Origin: BRH-c25 sp035417425
Lineage (GTDB): Bacteria > Bacillota > Clostridia > Lutisporales > Lutisporaceae
Assembly: GCA_035417425.1 (NCBI GenBank)
Contig: DAOLPD010000021.1
Coordinates: 1 to 25,780, forward strand
DNA: 25,780 nucleotides
Direction: 5' to 3'
Position numbers and translations under genes: made by a program. Position 1 is the stretch's first letter. Every line of letters begins with the position of its first letter. The notes under the pieces were generated by a model, which was not told the DNA's origin, made no database searches, and saw nothing but the letters and a program-made list of their open reading frames with translations. Shown in pieces: positions 1-8,394 of the stretch.

Positions 1-81
1 TATTTTTTGTGGAATTTAATCCTTCAAACTAGAACTTACTTTTTCATTTAAGCAATTTATATCTGAACCCTATAGTACCGA

Positions 82-109
82 TTGTAATCTATGGAATAAA
101 GAGTAAAAT
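82..109 (+). promoter_or_regulatory. Candidate promoter of the RCC1-repeat gene
   Basis: A TTGTAA hexamer at 82-87 and TAAAAT at 104-109 are 16 bases apart, resembling a sigma-A type promoter about 35 bases ahead of the start codon. Assigned by eye only. The rest of 1-145 is AT-rich with no coding signal that I can see. Confidence 0.35.
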
Positions 110-145
110 ATATATAAGTAAACCTCACAATAAGGAGGAAATTTT

Positions 146-700
146 ATGAAAAGGAAATATGCTTCAGTGCTTGTGCTATTTCTTTCACTGCTCTTGACCT
201 TATCCGGTACACTTTCTTCCTATGCTGAAGGCTTAGTAAATTCTCCCGTGTATTTGAAGGCAAGCGCATGCGATGCTTCGGTTATAGCTCTTAAGAGTGA
301 CGGAACAGTCTGGACTTGGGGGCGAAACGACGTTGGACAGATAGGGGACGGAACGGAAGGCATAATGGATTTCAGAAGCACTCCCACATTGGTCAAAGGT
401 ATCTCCGATGCAATAGATGTTGCTTCAGGAGGAAGTTTTAATGTAGTCCTGAAAAAGGATGGTTCTGTCTGGGCTTGGGGGGATGTTGATTTCGGAAGCT
501 TTGATGATTTGGGATATGACAAGGTCCATCTTGTGCGTCAAATACCGGAGCTCAGCGGTATCATAGAAATAGCCGCAGGAGATTCCCACAGCATGGCTTT
601 AAAAAATGACGGAACACTCTGGGTATGGGGCATGAATAAAAGCGGCCAGTTGGGCAACGGCGGTGCCGATATGTTCTATCCCGTACAGGTGATTCGCTAA
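146..700 (+). CDS. Short secreted RCC1-repeat (beta-propeller) protein
   Basis: A 184-residue protein. An N-terminal signal peptide (basic MKRK, hydrophobic stretch about 8-24, likely cleavage near SYA at 25-27) suggests export. The rest is about three RCC1-type blades, at roughly 40-85, 86-135 and 136-184. Each carries the hallmark pattern of an ALK.DGTVWTWG strand followed by N..GQ(L/I)G(N/D)G. RCC1 propellers usually have seven blades, so this is much shorter than the family norm. It either oligomerises, forms an open fold, or is the remnant of a longer gene. The start follows a strong AAGGAGGA at 132-139. The gene is alone and ends before a hairpin terminator at 733-774. In clostridia such proteins are usually surface or secreted and of unknown function; no specific role can be given here. 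Confidence 0.8.
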   Translation: MKRKYASVLVLFLSLLLTLSGTLSSYAEGLVNSPVYLKASACDASVIALKSDGTVWTWGRNDVGQIGDGTEGIMDFRSTPTLVKGISDAIDVASGGSFNVVLKKDGSVWAWGDVDFGSFDDLGYDKVHLVRQIPELSGIIEIAAGDSHSMALKNDGTLWVWGMNKSGQLGNGGADMFYPVQVIR

Positions 701-732
701 AAAATAGTGTAAAAAAAGACTATAAATGATAA

Positions 733-774
733 AATAAGTAGGGGCAGCCAAAACGCCCCTGCTTATTCGTTTTT
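733..774 (+). terminator. Intrinsic terminator after the RCC1-repeat gene
   Basis: A 13-bp stem (733-745 with 755-767, one G-U pair) rich in GC at the loop side is followed by a short T-run at 770-774. It lies directly ahead of the topB ribosome binding site (AAGGAG, 775-780), so topB is either read through or transcribed from a promoter inside or before this element. Confidence 0.8.
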
Positions 775-787
775 AAGGAGAATTAAA

Positions 788-2974
788 ATGGGAAAAACAC
801 TGGTATTAGCCGAAAAACCCTCAGTAGGGCGGGATCTGGCAAAGGTATTGAACTGCAATCAAAACAGCAACGGATGCCTTATAGGGCAGAAGTATATAGT
901 AACCTGGGCCCTTGGCCACCTGGTAACTTTAGCTGACCCGGAGGTCTATAACAATAAGTATAAAAACTGGAATCTTGAAGACCTGCCTATGCTGCCGGAT
1001 AAAATGGAGCTTGTTGTAATCAGAGAGACCTCAAAGCAGTACGGAATTGTCCGAAGCCTTATGAAGCAGCAGGATATTGACGAGCTTGTCATTGCAACCG
1101 ACGCAGGACGGGAAGGCGAACTGGTTGCACGATGGATAATAGAAAAAGCAGGCTTCAGAAAGCCTATAAAACGATTATGGATTTCATCCCAGACCGATAA
1201 GGCAATAAAAGAGGGCTTTAATCAGCTGAAACCTGCCAGAGAATTTGAAAACCTATATAAAGCAGCCCAGTGCAGGGCTGAAGCGGATTGGTTAATAGGG
1301 CTCAATGTCACACGTGCCCTCACGTGCAAATATAATGCTCAGCTGTCTGCCGGCAGAGTTCAGACCCCAACGTTAGCAATGATCGTACAAAGGGAAAACG
1401 AAATAAAGAGCTTTGTGCCCAAGGAATATTGGACAATTGAAGCCAAAGTCAACGGGTTTGCATTGCTTTGGAAGGATAAAAGCGGCAATGCCAGGCTCTT
1501 TGATAAATCAAGGGCGGAAGCCATTGTCTCAAAGCTGACCGGACAGACAGGGGAGATAACCGATTTAAAGAAAGAAATGAAAAGTGAACCCCACCCGCTG
1601 GCATACGACCTTACCGAATTGCAGAGGGATGCCAACAAGCGTTACGGTTATTCCGCAAAACAGACCCTTTCAATAATGCAGTCATTATATGAGAGACATA
1701 AGATACTGACATACCCCAGGACGGATTCAAGGCACATTACTGCAGATATTGTGCCGACTTTGCCGGACAGGCTGAAGAGTATAGCCATAGGCCCCTATGC
1801 TGCAATGGCTCAAAACCTGCTCCGTGGCAAGATAAACACTACCAGCCGTCTGGTGGATAACAGCAAGGTCAGCGACCATCACGCGATTATACCTACGGAG
1901 CAGCCTGTCAGGCTCTCTGCCCTGAATGATGAAGAACGCAACATATTTGATTTGGTTGCAAAACGATTCCTTGCAGTTTTAAGTCCCGCTTATCAGTATG
2001 AACAGACAACTGTAAAAGTAGAGGCATCCGGAGAGCAGCTGTTTGCCAGGGGCAAAGTGACAAAATCCCTGGGCTGGAAGGCTGTATATGATGACAGGAA
2101 TACTTCTGAAATCCAGAATGATGACGAGGACAGGGAACAGTCCCTTCCATCCATGCAAAAAGGTGACAAGCTGAAGCTCTTAGCCGTAAAATCCGTAAAC
2201 AGGAAAACCAAGCCCCCCGCAAGGTATACAGAAGCTACACTGCTAACTGCCATGGAGCACCCGGGTAAATTCATCGAGGATGAGTCCCTGAGGGAAGCGC
2301 TGGACAGAAGCAGCGGCTTGGGTACCCCGGCAACCAGGGCTGATATAATTGAAAAACTATTTAACACTTTCTATATTGAAAGAAAAGGCAAGGAGATTTA
2401 TCCTACCGCAAAAGGAATACAGCTCATAGACCTGGCTCCTTCGGAGCTAAGATCTGCCGAACTGACCGCAAAATGGGAGCAGCAGCTTTATGATATAAGC
2501 AAAGGAAAAGCCAATGCAGAGGTTTTTATCGGCAATATCCGGTCCCATGCCGGGAAGCTGGTTTCCTCAGTTGTATCCAGCACTGAGACATACAAACACG
2601 ACAATATGACAAGAACCCGCTGCCCTGAATGCGGCAAGTTCTTATTGGAGGTAAACGGCAAGAAAGGCAGAATGCTTATTTGTCCGGACAGGGAATGCGG
2701 CTACCGAAAGGGTGTTGCACAGCTTTCCAATGCCCGCTGTCCTGAGTGTCATAAGAGAATGGAACTTAAAGGGGAAGGTGAAGGAAGAATATTCACCTGC
2801 AGCTGCGGTTTCCGTGAAAAGCTGTCCAGTTTCAGCAAGCGCATGGAAGAAAGAACCGAAAGCAGCGATAAACGAACGATGCAAAAGTACCTTCAGCAGC
2901 AGAAAAAAGAAGAACCTATAAACAACGCTATGGCTGAGGCTCTGGCTAAGTGGAAGGAAATGCAGGAAAAATAA
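788..2974 (+). CDS. topB: DNA topoisomerase III (type IA)
   Basis: This 728-residue enzyme is a type IA topoisomerase that nicks one strand through a 5'-phosphotyrosine to relax or decatenate DNA. The TOPRIM domain opens the protein (LVLAEKPSVGRDLA near 5-18) and holds the Mg-binding DAGREGE at 105-111. SAGRVQTPTLA lies at about 187-197, and the catalytic tyrosine is Y309 in YPRTDS. The C-terminus carries two zinc-ribbon-like modules from residue 612 to about 675 (CPECG...CPDRECGY, then CPECH...CSCGF) and then a charged tail rich in Lys and Glu. Length and zinc ribbons fit the Firmicute TopB family. The ATG sits 7 bases after AAGGAG. It is convergent with the redox operon and shares a terminator with it. 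There is no conjugative-element context, so this looks like the chromosomal housekeeping copy. Confidence 0.97.
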   Translation: MGKTLVLAEKPSVGRDLAKVLNCNQNSNGCLIGQKYIVTWALGHLVTLADPEVYNNKYKNWNLEDLPMLPDKMELVVIRETSKQYGIVRSLMKQQDIDELVIATDAGREGELVARWIIEKAGFRKPIKRLWISSQTDKAIKEGFNQLKPAREFENLYKAAQCRAEADWLIGLNVTRALTCKYNAQLSAGRVQTPTLAMIVQRENEIKSFVPKEYWTIEAKVNGFALLWKDKSGNARLFDKSRAEAIVSKLTGQTGEITDLKKEMKSEPHPLAYDLTELQRDANKRYGYSAKQTLSIMQSLYERHKILTYPRTDSRHITADIVPTLPDRLKSIAIGPYAAMAQNLLRGKINTTSRLVDNSKVSDHHAIIPTEQPVRLSALNDEERNIFDLVAKRFLAVLSPAYQYEQTTVKVEASGEQLFARGKVTKSLGWKAVYDDRNTSEIQNDDEDREQSLPSMQKGDKLKLLAVKSVNRKTKPPARYTEATLLTAMEHPGKFIEDESLREALDRSSGLGTPATRADIIEKLFNTFYIERKGKEIYPTAKGIQLIDLAPSELRSAELTAKWEQQLYDISKGKANAEVFIGNIRSHAGKLVSSVVSSTETYKHDNMTRTRCPECGKFLLEVNGKKGRMLICPDRECGYRKGVAQLSNARCPECHKRMELKGEGEGRIFTCSCGFREKLSSFSKRMEERTESSDKRTMQKYLQQQKKEEPINNAMAEALAKWKEMQEK

Positions 2975-3012
2975 TAACCGGGCTCCTTTAGGGGGGAGCC
3001 CGATTATTATTT
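2970..3012. terminator. Bidirectional terminator between topB and the redox operon
   Basis: A near-perfect inverted repeat of 17 bp (2970-2986 with 2995-3011, one mismatch) has a GC-rich core at the loop and an AT-rich base giving A/T runs on both sides. It begins within the topB stop region and lies just downstream of the stop of the minus-strand fusion gene, so it can end both transcripts. Confidence 0.85.
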
Positions 3013-3014
3013 CA

Positions 3015-6000
3015 TTATGCCTTTATTCCCTTTTCCTTTATATACTCCTCAAATCTCACCTGCACTGTATCATGGACCGCCCTTTCCCTGAACATTTGCC
3101 CTCCTTCAGGGATGCTCAGGTTCGCCTTCCCGTCTTCCGTCATGAAGCCTTCAGTGTACAGTACCTGGGAACCATAGACATTGTCCCTGCTGCAGGGAAC
3201 ATATGGTTCAATTCCCTCTGACGAGGCAGAAAATAATCCGCTGTATTGCTTAACCTCATTGGATATCTTCTCCTCTGCCTCCTTAACGGTATCAATCTTA
3301 ACACCCATCTTAGCGCCCAGCCTTGAAAGTATATCGAAGGTAGTTTTTCCCGTCAATGGTTTAACTGCAGCTTCAAGCCTCTGTACCTTCCTGTCTGACC
3401 TTGTATATGTCCCTTCAGACTCTGCTGCGCTGCAGACAGGTATGACAACATCTGCAAGCTTCGCTGTTTCTGTCATGTAAAGATCCAGGCAAACTGTGAA
3501 TTCCAATTTTCCAAGAAGCTCCTTGATTCTTTCATCTGCAGCCGCCAGATCCTCCCCTATTATTACTGCACCTTTCACTTCTTCCTTTTCTATATCATCA
3601 AGAAGCTGATATGCAGGAACTGTAAAGCCCATATCTATTATACCCTGGGTATTGGCCTTGGAGCGGGCTATAATGATTCCCCTGTGCGGCTTCCCAATCT
3701 TTTCTGTAATAACAGCCGCGTCGGCAATGAGCTTGATGGCCTCCTCGGATACAGTATCCTCATCAGCCACTATTATTGCTTTTTTGGCTTCGCCATACAT
3801 TTTCGCAGCCTTTGAAGCGTCTGCAATGTCAGGAGCATTTCCGACATATTTCACCAGTTCATCAAAGCCGTTGGCAGTTTTATCTATCTTGTCCTTGTCC
3901 GCAAATTTCTGATCTATCAAAGTTTTGACGAAGCTTTTCAGGAATTCCATGCTATTATCAATCTTTAATGCAACATCAGCATGCTCAGCCAGTCTTGTAT
4001 CGGAATTGCTGATTGATACCAGCTTGGATTTCTTTGCCGCATCCTTAATCCTTATTCCCAGAACAGGATGGTTTTCCGCAACATCCCCCACAGTTATAAT
4101 GAGATCTGTGTTATAAAGCTCATCATAGCTGTTGGTTGAAGCATTGCAGCCCAGTACCTCCTTTATCCCGGACTCTTCTTTTGACGACAATGTTCCAATT
4201 ATTCCGGTATCGAGCTTTTCGGCGATTTTTCTTGCCAAATATGCTTCTTCGTTTGTAAATTTCGGAGACATGAACACTGCAATACTATTCTTGCCGTACT
4301 GCCCCCTTATAAGCTGCAGCTTCTTGGCTGCCAGCGCAATTGCATCATCGAATTCCGCTTCAAAGGAATCGCCGGCCCTTCTGATTATCGGTTTCAGTAA
4401 TCTGTTCCCATCATTGATATGGTGGATTCCGAAACGGCCCTTTACACACAGTGTATCTTCACCTTTTGCCTTATTGGGGCGCGATTTGAATACAAGGTTT
4501 CCTCTTGATTGATAGACCACATTACAACCAACGCCGCAGAAACTGCATACCGAGGCCGTGTCTTCAAGCTCAACGGGAACTTGTTTTGGAATCGCCTGCT
4601 TTTCCATGATTGCACCCGTGGGACAAACATCTACGCAATGTCCGCAGGATATGCAGGCGCTTTCTTCAAGAGGCAGGCCGAATTCAGGAACAACTACCGA
4701 GTCGAAGCCTCTGTCCAAAAGCCCGAGAGCGGTTACTCCTATGACCTCTTCGCAAGCCCTGAAGCACAAACCGCAGAGTATGCACTTCTCCGCATTTCTC
4801 TTTATAAAAGGATGGGTATCCTCTTCTTCTTCTCTGTGAATTTCACCCTTTAATGCCTTGGTGTCAATATCATACTTCCCGATATAATTGACAAGCTTGC
4901 ACTCAAAATAGTCATGGCAGCCGCATTCCAGGCATCTGGAAGCCTCCTTTACGGCGGTTTCTTCATCAAAGGTCTCCGAAATAGCTCCAAAACTCATCTT
5001 TCTTATCTTTGCAGGGTATACCTTCAGGTGTTCTCTTTCCTTCTTCTCTTTATCGGCAAAATCCTCCGGGCCCAAATCTTCCTGCTCAATGTAGCAGGGA
5101 TTTGCAACAGGTTTTATTTCGCCCTTCAGGTAGCTGTCGATTACTGAAGCTGCGTTTTTGCCCTGGGCTATAGCTTCTATGGCAATCTTTGGCCCTGTTA
5201 CAGCTTCGCCGCCGGCAAAAACTCCCGGCATGCTGGTCTCGAAGGTATTGGCGTTGGCAGCAATTGCACCCTTCTTTGTAAGCTCCAGTTCTTTTACGCT
5301 TTCTGCATTTACTCTCTGGCCTATTGCAGATATCACAAGATCCGCGGGAATTGTCACTTCATCTCCGGGAATAGGCTCGGGGCTTCTTCTTCCGGACTTG
5401 TCGGGAGCACCCAGCTTCATCCTCTGGCATCTTACAGCCTTCACCCTTCCATTCCCTTCAATAATCTCTATGGGAGCAACAAGGTAAGTGAATTCCACGC
5501 CTTCTTCTTCCGCTTCTTCTATTTCAACATCTTCTGCAGGCATTTCAGCCCTGGTTCTCCGATAGAGAACCTGCACATGCTCCGCACCAAGCCTTACTGC
5601 TGTTCTGGCTACATCCATGGCAGTATTTCCGCCCCCTATGACCAGAACACTCTGCCCGAGATATATAGGCTCTGCAAGGGTAGCTTTTCTAAGGAATTCA
5701 ATACCCCCCATCACCCCTTCCATATCTTCGCCGGTACATCCCATATTCATGCTGGCCCAGGCGCCTATGGCAATGAATACGGCATCGTAGGTCTTTTTAA
5801 GATAAGCTAATGTAATATCCTCACCAAGCTTTACATTACACTTTATGTCCACTCCCATTTTTACAAGTGTGTTTATTTCTGCATCCAAAAGCTCTTTAGG
5901 CAGACGGTATTGCGGAATCCCGTATCTCAGCATCCCCCCCGGAAACGGCTTATCTTCATACAGAACCACTTTATGCCCCTTTGCTGCCAGGAAATATGCA

Positions 6001-6620
6001 CAGGATATTCCGGCAGGACCTGAGCCTATTACAGCGACTGACTTGCCTGTAGGTTCCTTAATTTCCGGAAAATAAGTACCATTATATATATCTATGTCGC
6101 CGATGAATCTCTTAATATCGGCAATAGCAATGGGTTCCTCCACATTGGTCCTTCTGCAGGCTGTTTCGCAAGGATGGGGGCAAACCCTTCCTATGCTTGC
6201 CGGCAATGGAATAACCTCTTTAACCAGCTTTATGGCTTCACCGTATTGACGGTTTGCGACCATGCCCACATACCCCTGGCAATCCGTATGCCCCGGGCAT
6301 GCATTTACACAAGGAGGCCTGCAGTCTCCCTTGTGATCCGATGACAGTAAAGTAAGTGCCGTCTTTCTTGCAGCTATAGTTCTTGGTGTATCTGTCTTTA
6401 TAATCATTCCGTTAACCGCAGGTGTCGAACATGCCCTTACCAGCTTGGGATTTCCTTCCACTTCCACCACACACATGCCGCAAGCTCCGTAAGTCTTGAG
6501 ATTCTCATCATAACAGAGATTCGGTATTTCAATCCCGTTATCCAGAGCTATTCTTAATATTGTACTGCCTTCATCTGCGGTCAATTCCCTATTATTTATA
6601 TTAACTCTAATCAGTGCCAT
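3015..6620 (-). CDS. Multidomain Fe-S flavoprotein: NuoG-type [2Fe-2S] + GltD/NfnB-like + ferredoxin + MopB-like fusion
   Basis: A 1201-residue redox subunit. Order of domains: NuoG/HydA-type [2Fe-2S] domain (C36, C47, C50, C64); GltD/dihydropyrimidine-dehydrogenase-type Cys domain (C100, C104, C108, C114, C147, C151, C155); FAD-binding GSGPAG at 199-204; NAD(P)-binding VLVIGGGNTAMD near 326-337, followed by YRRTRAEMPA at 353-362; a Cys cluster at 563, 566, 568 and 574; two [4Fe-4S] ferredoxin motifs (613/616/619/623 and 656/659/662/666); and a molybdopterin-oxidoreductase-like domain with a [4Fe-4S] motif (692/695/699/725). The position where formate dehydrogenases carry Cys or Sec in an 'ARxC/UH' context reads IGTLSSKEESG, so the Mo active site looks absent. 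No [FeFe] H-cluster motifs are present. Sixteen bases separate it from the NuoF-like gene, with AAGGAAG before the ATG. The inferred role is the electron-accepting or second NAD(P) subunit of a NuoEF-type complex. Confidence 0.88.
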   Translation of the reverse strand: MALIRVNINNRELTADEGSTILRIALDNGIEIPNLCYDENLKTYGACGMCVVEVEGNPKLVRACSTPAVNGMIIKTDTPRTIAARKTALTLLSSDHKGDCRPPCVNACPGHTDCQGYVGMVANRQYGEAIKLVKEVIPLPASIGRVCPHPCETACRRTNVEEPIAIADIKRFIGDIDIYNGTYFPEIKEPTGKSVAVIGSGPAGISCAYFLAAKGHKVVLYEDKPFPGGMLRYGIPQYRLPKELLDAEINTLVKMGVDIKCNVKLGEDITLAYLKKTYDAVFIAIGAWASMNMGCTGEDMEGVMGGIEFLRKATLAEPIYLGQSVLVIGGGNTAMDVARTAVRLGAEHVQVLYRRTRAEMPAEDVEIEEAEEEGVEFTYLVAPIEIIEGNGRVKAVRCQRMKLGAPDKSGRRSPEPIPGDEVTIPADLVISAIGQRVNAESVKELELTKKGAIAANANTFETSMPGVFAGGEAVTGPKIAIEAIAQGKNAASVIDSYLKGEIKPVANPCYIEQEDLGPEDFADKEKKEREHLKVYPAKIRKMSFGAISETFDEETAVKEASRCLECGCHDYFECKLVNYIGKYDIDTKALKGEIHREEEEDTHPFIKRNAEKCILCGLCFRACEEVIGVTALGLLDRGFDSVVVPEFGLPLEESACISCGHCVDVCPTGAIMEKQAIPKQVPVELEDTASVCSFCGVGCNVVYQSRGNLVFKSRPNKAKGEDTLCVKGRFGIHHINDGNRLLKPIIRRAGDSFEAEFDDAIALAAKKLQLIRGQYGKNSIAVFMSPKFTNEEAYLARKIAEKLDTGIIGTLSSKEESGIKEVLGCNASTNSYDELYNTDLIITVGDVAENHPVLGIRIKDAAKKSKLVSISNSDTRLAEHADVALKIDNSMEFLKSFVKTLIDQKFADKDKIDKTANGFDELVKYVGNAPDIADASKAAKMYGEAKKAIIVADEDTVSEEAIKLIADAAVITEKIGKPHRGIIIARSKANTQGIIDMGFTVPAYQLLDDIEKEEVKGAVIIGEDLAAADERIKELLGKLEFTVCLDLYMTETAKLADVVIPVCSAAESEGTYTRSDRKVQRLEAAVKPLTGKTTFDILSRLGAKMGVKIDTVKEAEEKISNEVKQYSGLFSASSEGIEPYVPCSRDNVYGSQVLYTEGFMTEDGKANLSIPEGGQMFRERAVHDTVQVRFEEYIKEKGIKA

Positions 6621-6636
6621 TTTATCACTTCCTTTA

Positions 6637-8394
6637 CTATTCTACGTTTATAGCACCAAACTTGCATGTGATGGCGCAATTCCCGCATTTAATGCATTTT
6701 TCCTGTTCTATACTGTGAGGCTGCTTCTTTTCACCGGTGATAGCCCCGGTCGGACACTTTCTTGCACATGCAGTACAGCCTGTACACTTATCCTTCAGGA
6801 TGCTGTACGTTATAAGGCTCTTGCACTGCTTGGCAGGACATTTCTTATCCATGATATGGGCTATATATTCGTCCTTGAAATATCTTAAGGTCGTAAGCAC
6901 CGGATTAGGAGCAGTCTGTCCCAGTCCGCAGAGGGAACCGTCCTTGATACTGATGCAAAGCTGCTCCAGTTGATCCAGGTCTTCCATCCTGCCTTCGCCT
7001 TTTGTAATTCTTTCAAGTATCTCAAGCATTCTCTTCGTGCCGATTCTGCAGTAGATACATTTACCGCAGGATTCGTCGCAGGTGAAGTTAAGGAAAAACC
7101 TGGCCATATCAACCATACATGTAGCTTCATCCATTACAACCATTCCGCCGGAGCCCATAATTGCACCCGTCCTGGTAATTGACTCGTAATCAACCGGAGT
7201 ATCAATCAATGATTTCGGTATGCATCCTCCGGAAGGCCCGCCCATCTGAACAGCTTTAAAATCCCTGTCGTTCTTGATTCCTCCGCCTATTTCATATATT
7301 ACTTCCCTTATCGGCATTCCCATAGGAACCTCAACCAAACCGCCGTTCCTGATTTTTCCGGCAAGAGCAAATACTTTTGTTCCGTTGCTCTTTTCCGTTC
7401 CGTATGCGGCAAAAGCCGCTCCGCCGTTTCTTATTATCCACGGTACATTGGCATAAGTTTCAACATTATTTATGTTAGTTGGCTTTCCAAAATAACCGGA
7501 CTGAGCAGGGAAAGGAGGCTTCAGTCTCGGCATTCCTCTCTCTCCTTCAAGAGATGCGATGAGAGCTGTTTCCTCGCCGCAGACAAAGGCTCCTGCGCCT
7601 TTCTTAATCTTGATATCGAAGCTGAAGCCCGAGCCTAAAATATTCTCGCCCAGGAAATTGGCCTCATGGGCTTGAACTATTGCTCCTTCAAGCCTTTCTA
7701 TGGCAAGAGGATACTCTGCCCTGCAATAAATAAAGCCGTAATTTGCCCCAATTGCATATCCGGCAATAATCATACCTTCGAGCAAACCATGGGGATCTCC
7801 CTCAAGCACGCTCCTGTCCATAAATGCTCCCGGATCTCCCTCGTCAGCATTACAAACTACATACTTTTCAGTTCCTTTTGCTTTTCTTGCGGCATCCCAT
7901 TTGAACCAGGTGGGGAAACCGGCTCCGCCTCTTCCTCTCAGCCCTGATTTCTTAATCTCTTCTATTACCTGATCGGGAGTCATTTCGTTCAAGCATTTCT
8001 TAAGAGCCTTATATCCGTCCTTTTCCAAATAGTCTTCAATTTTCTCGGGATTTATGATACCGCAGTTCTGCAGTACTACCCTGACCTGTTTTTCCAGCTG
8101 CTTAAACGGCTTTTTACTGGTTGATTGTATATACTTCTCAACAGGAACACCGTTTATAATGTGCTGTTCAACAATCTCCTCCGCTTTTTTGGGTGTGACA
8201 TTTACATAGGTAAATACCTCACCCTTATCGTCTATTACATCAACTATAGGCTCATAGAAGCACATCCCTATACATCCGGTTGATGTTATCTCTATGTTCA
8301 TATTCTTTTCTTCCAAACAGGTTAACAGGGCTTCCTTTACTTTCTTCCCGCCGGCTGCAATACCGCAGCTGCCGAGGCCGATCCTTAGCTTCAA
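6637..8394 (-). CDS. nuoF: NuoF/HydB-like NADH-binding Fe-S flavoprotein subunit
   Basis: A 585-residue homologue of the 51-kDa subunit of complex I and of bifurcating-hydrogenase beta subunits. It has an N-terminal thioredoxin-like [2Fe-2S] region (C10, C41, C45), then the NAD(H)/FMN core with GLRGRGGAGFPT at 151-162 and CNADEGDPGAF at 181-191. GAGAFVCGEETALI at 266-279 and an SLBB-type linker follow. The NuoF [4Fe-4S] ligands are C443, C446, C449 and C489. The C-terminal extension carries two ferredoxin [4Fe-4S] motifs (537/540/543/547 and 567/570/573/577), a feature of soluble bifurcating complexes rather than respiratory complex I. The start is TTG, with AAGGAGGTG at 8402-8410 and a 4-base TTGA overlap with the preceding gene, so translation is probably coupled. 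The subunit would exchange electrons with NAD(H) through FMN. Confidence 0.95.
   Translation of the reverse strand: MKLRIGLGSCGIAAGGKKVKEALLTCLEEKNMNIEITSTGCIGMCFYEPIVDVIDDKGEVFTYVNVTPKKAEEIVEQHIINGVPVEKYIQSTSKKPFKQLEKQVRVVLQNCGIINPEKIEDYLEKDGYKALKKCLNEMTPDQVIEEIKKSGLRGRGGAGFPTWFKWDAARKAKGTEKYVVCNADEGDPGAFMDRSVLEGDPHGLLEGMIIAGYAIGANYGFIYCRAEYPLAIERLEGAIVQAHEANFLGENILGSGFSFDIKIKKGAGAFVCGEETALIASLEGERGMPRLKPPFPAQSGYFGKPTNINNVETYANVPWIIRNGGAAFAAYGTEKSNGTKVFALAGKIRNGGLVEVPMGMPIREVIYEIGGGIKNDRDFKAVQMGGPSGGCIPKSLIDTPVDYESITRTGAIMGSGGMVVMDEATCMVDMARFFLNFTCDESCGKCIYCRIGTKRMLEILERITKGEGRMEDLDQLEQLCISIKDGSLCGLGQTAPNPVLTTLRYFKDEYIAHIMDKKCPAKQCKSLITYSILKDKCTGCTACARKCPTGAITGEKKQPHSIEQEKCIKCGNCAITCKFGAINVE

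Noticed and set aside
1360..2367. Minus-strand ORFs opposite topB
   Set aside because: They are antisense to highly conserved topoisomerase domains and have no ribosome binding sites.
788..2974. topB as part of an integrative or conjugative element
   Set aside because: No relaxase, integrase, coupling protein or attachment-site signals are seen nearby, and the neighbours are ordinary chromosomal genes.
4132..4512. Plus-strand ORF of 126 codons inside the redox operon
   Set aside because: It lies wholly opposite the conserved fusion gene, has no convincing ribosome binding site and has shadow-type Ser/Ala/Leu-rich composition. The same applies to the other plus-strand ORFs across 3181-8690.
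3015..6620. [FeFe]-hydrogenase catalytic subunit (HydA) as the large subunit of the NuoEF-type operon
   Set aside because: None of the H-cluster signatures (TSCCPxW, MPCxxKxxE, a GGC-containing third motif) is present; the C-terminal half is MopB-like instead.
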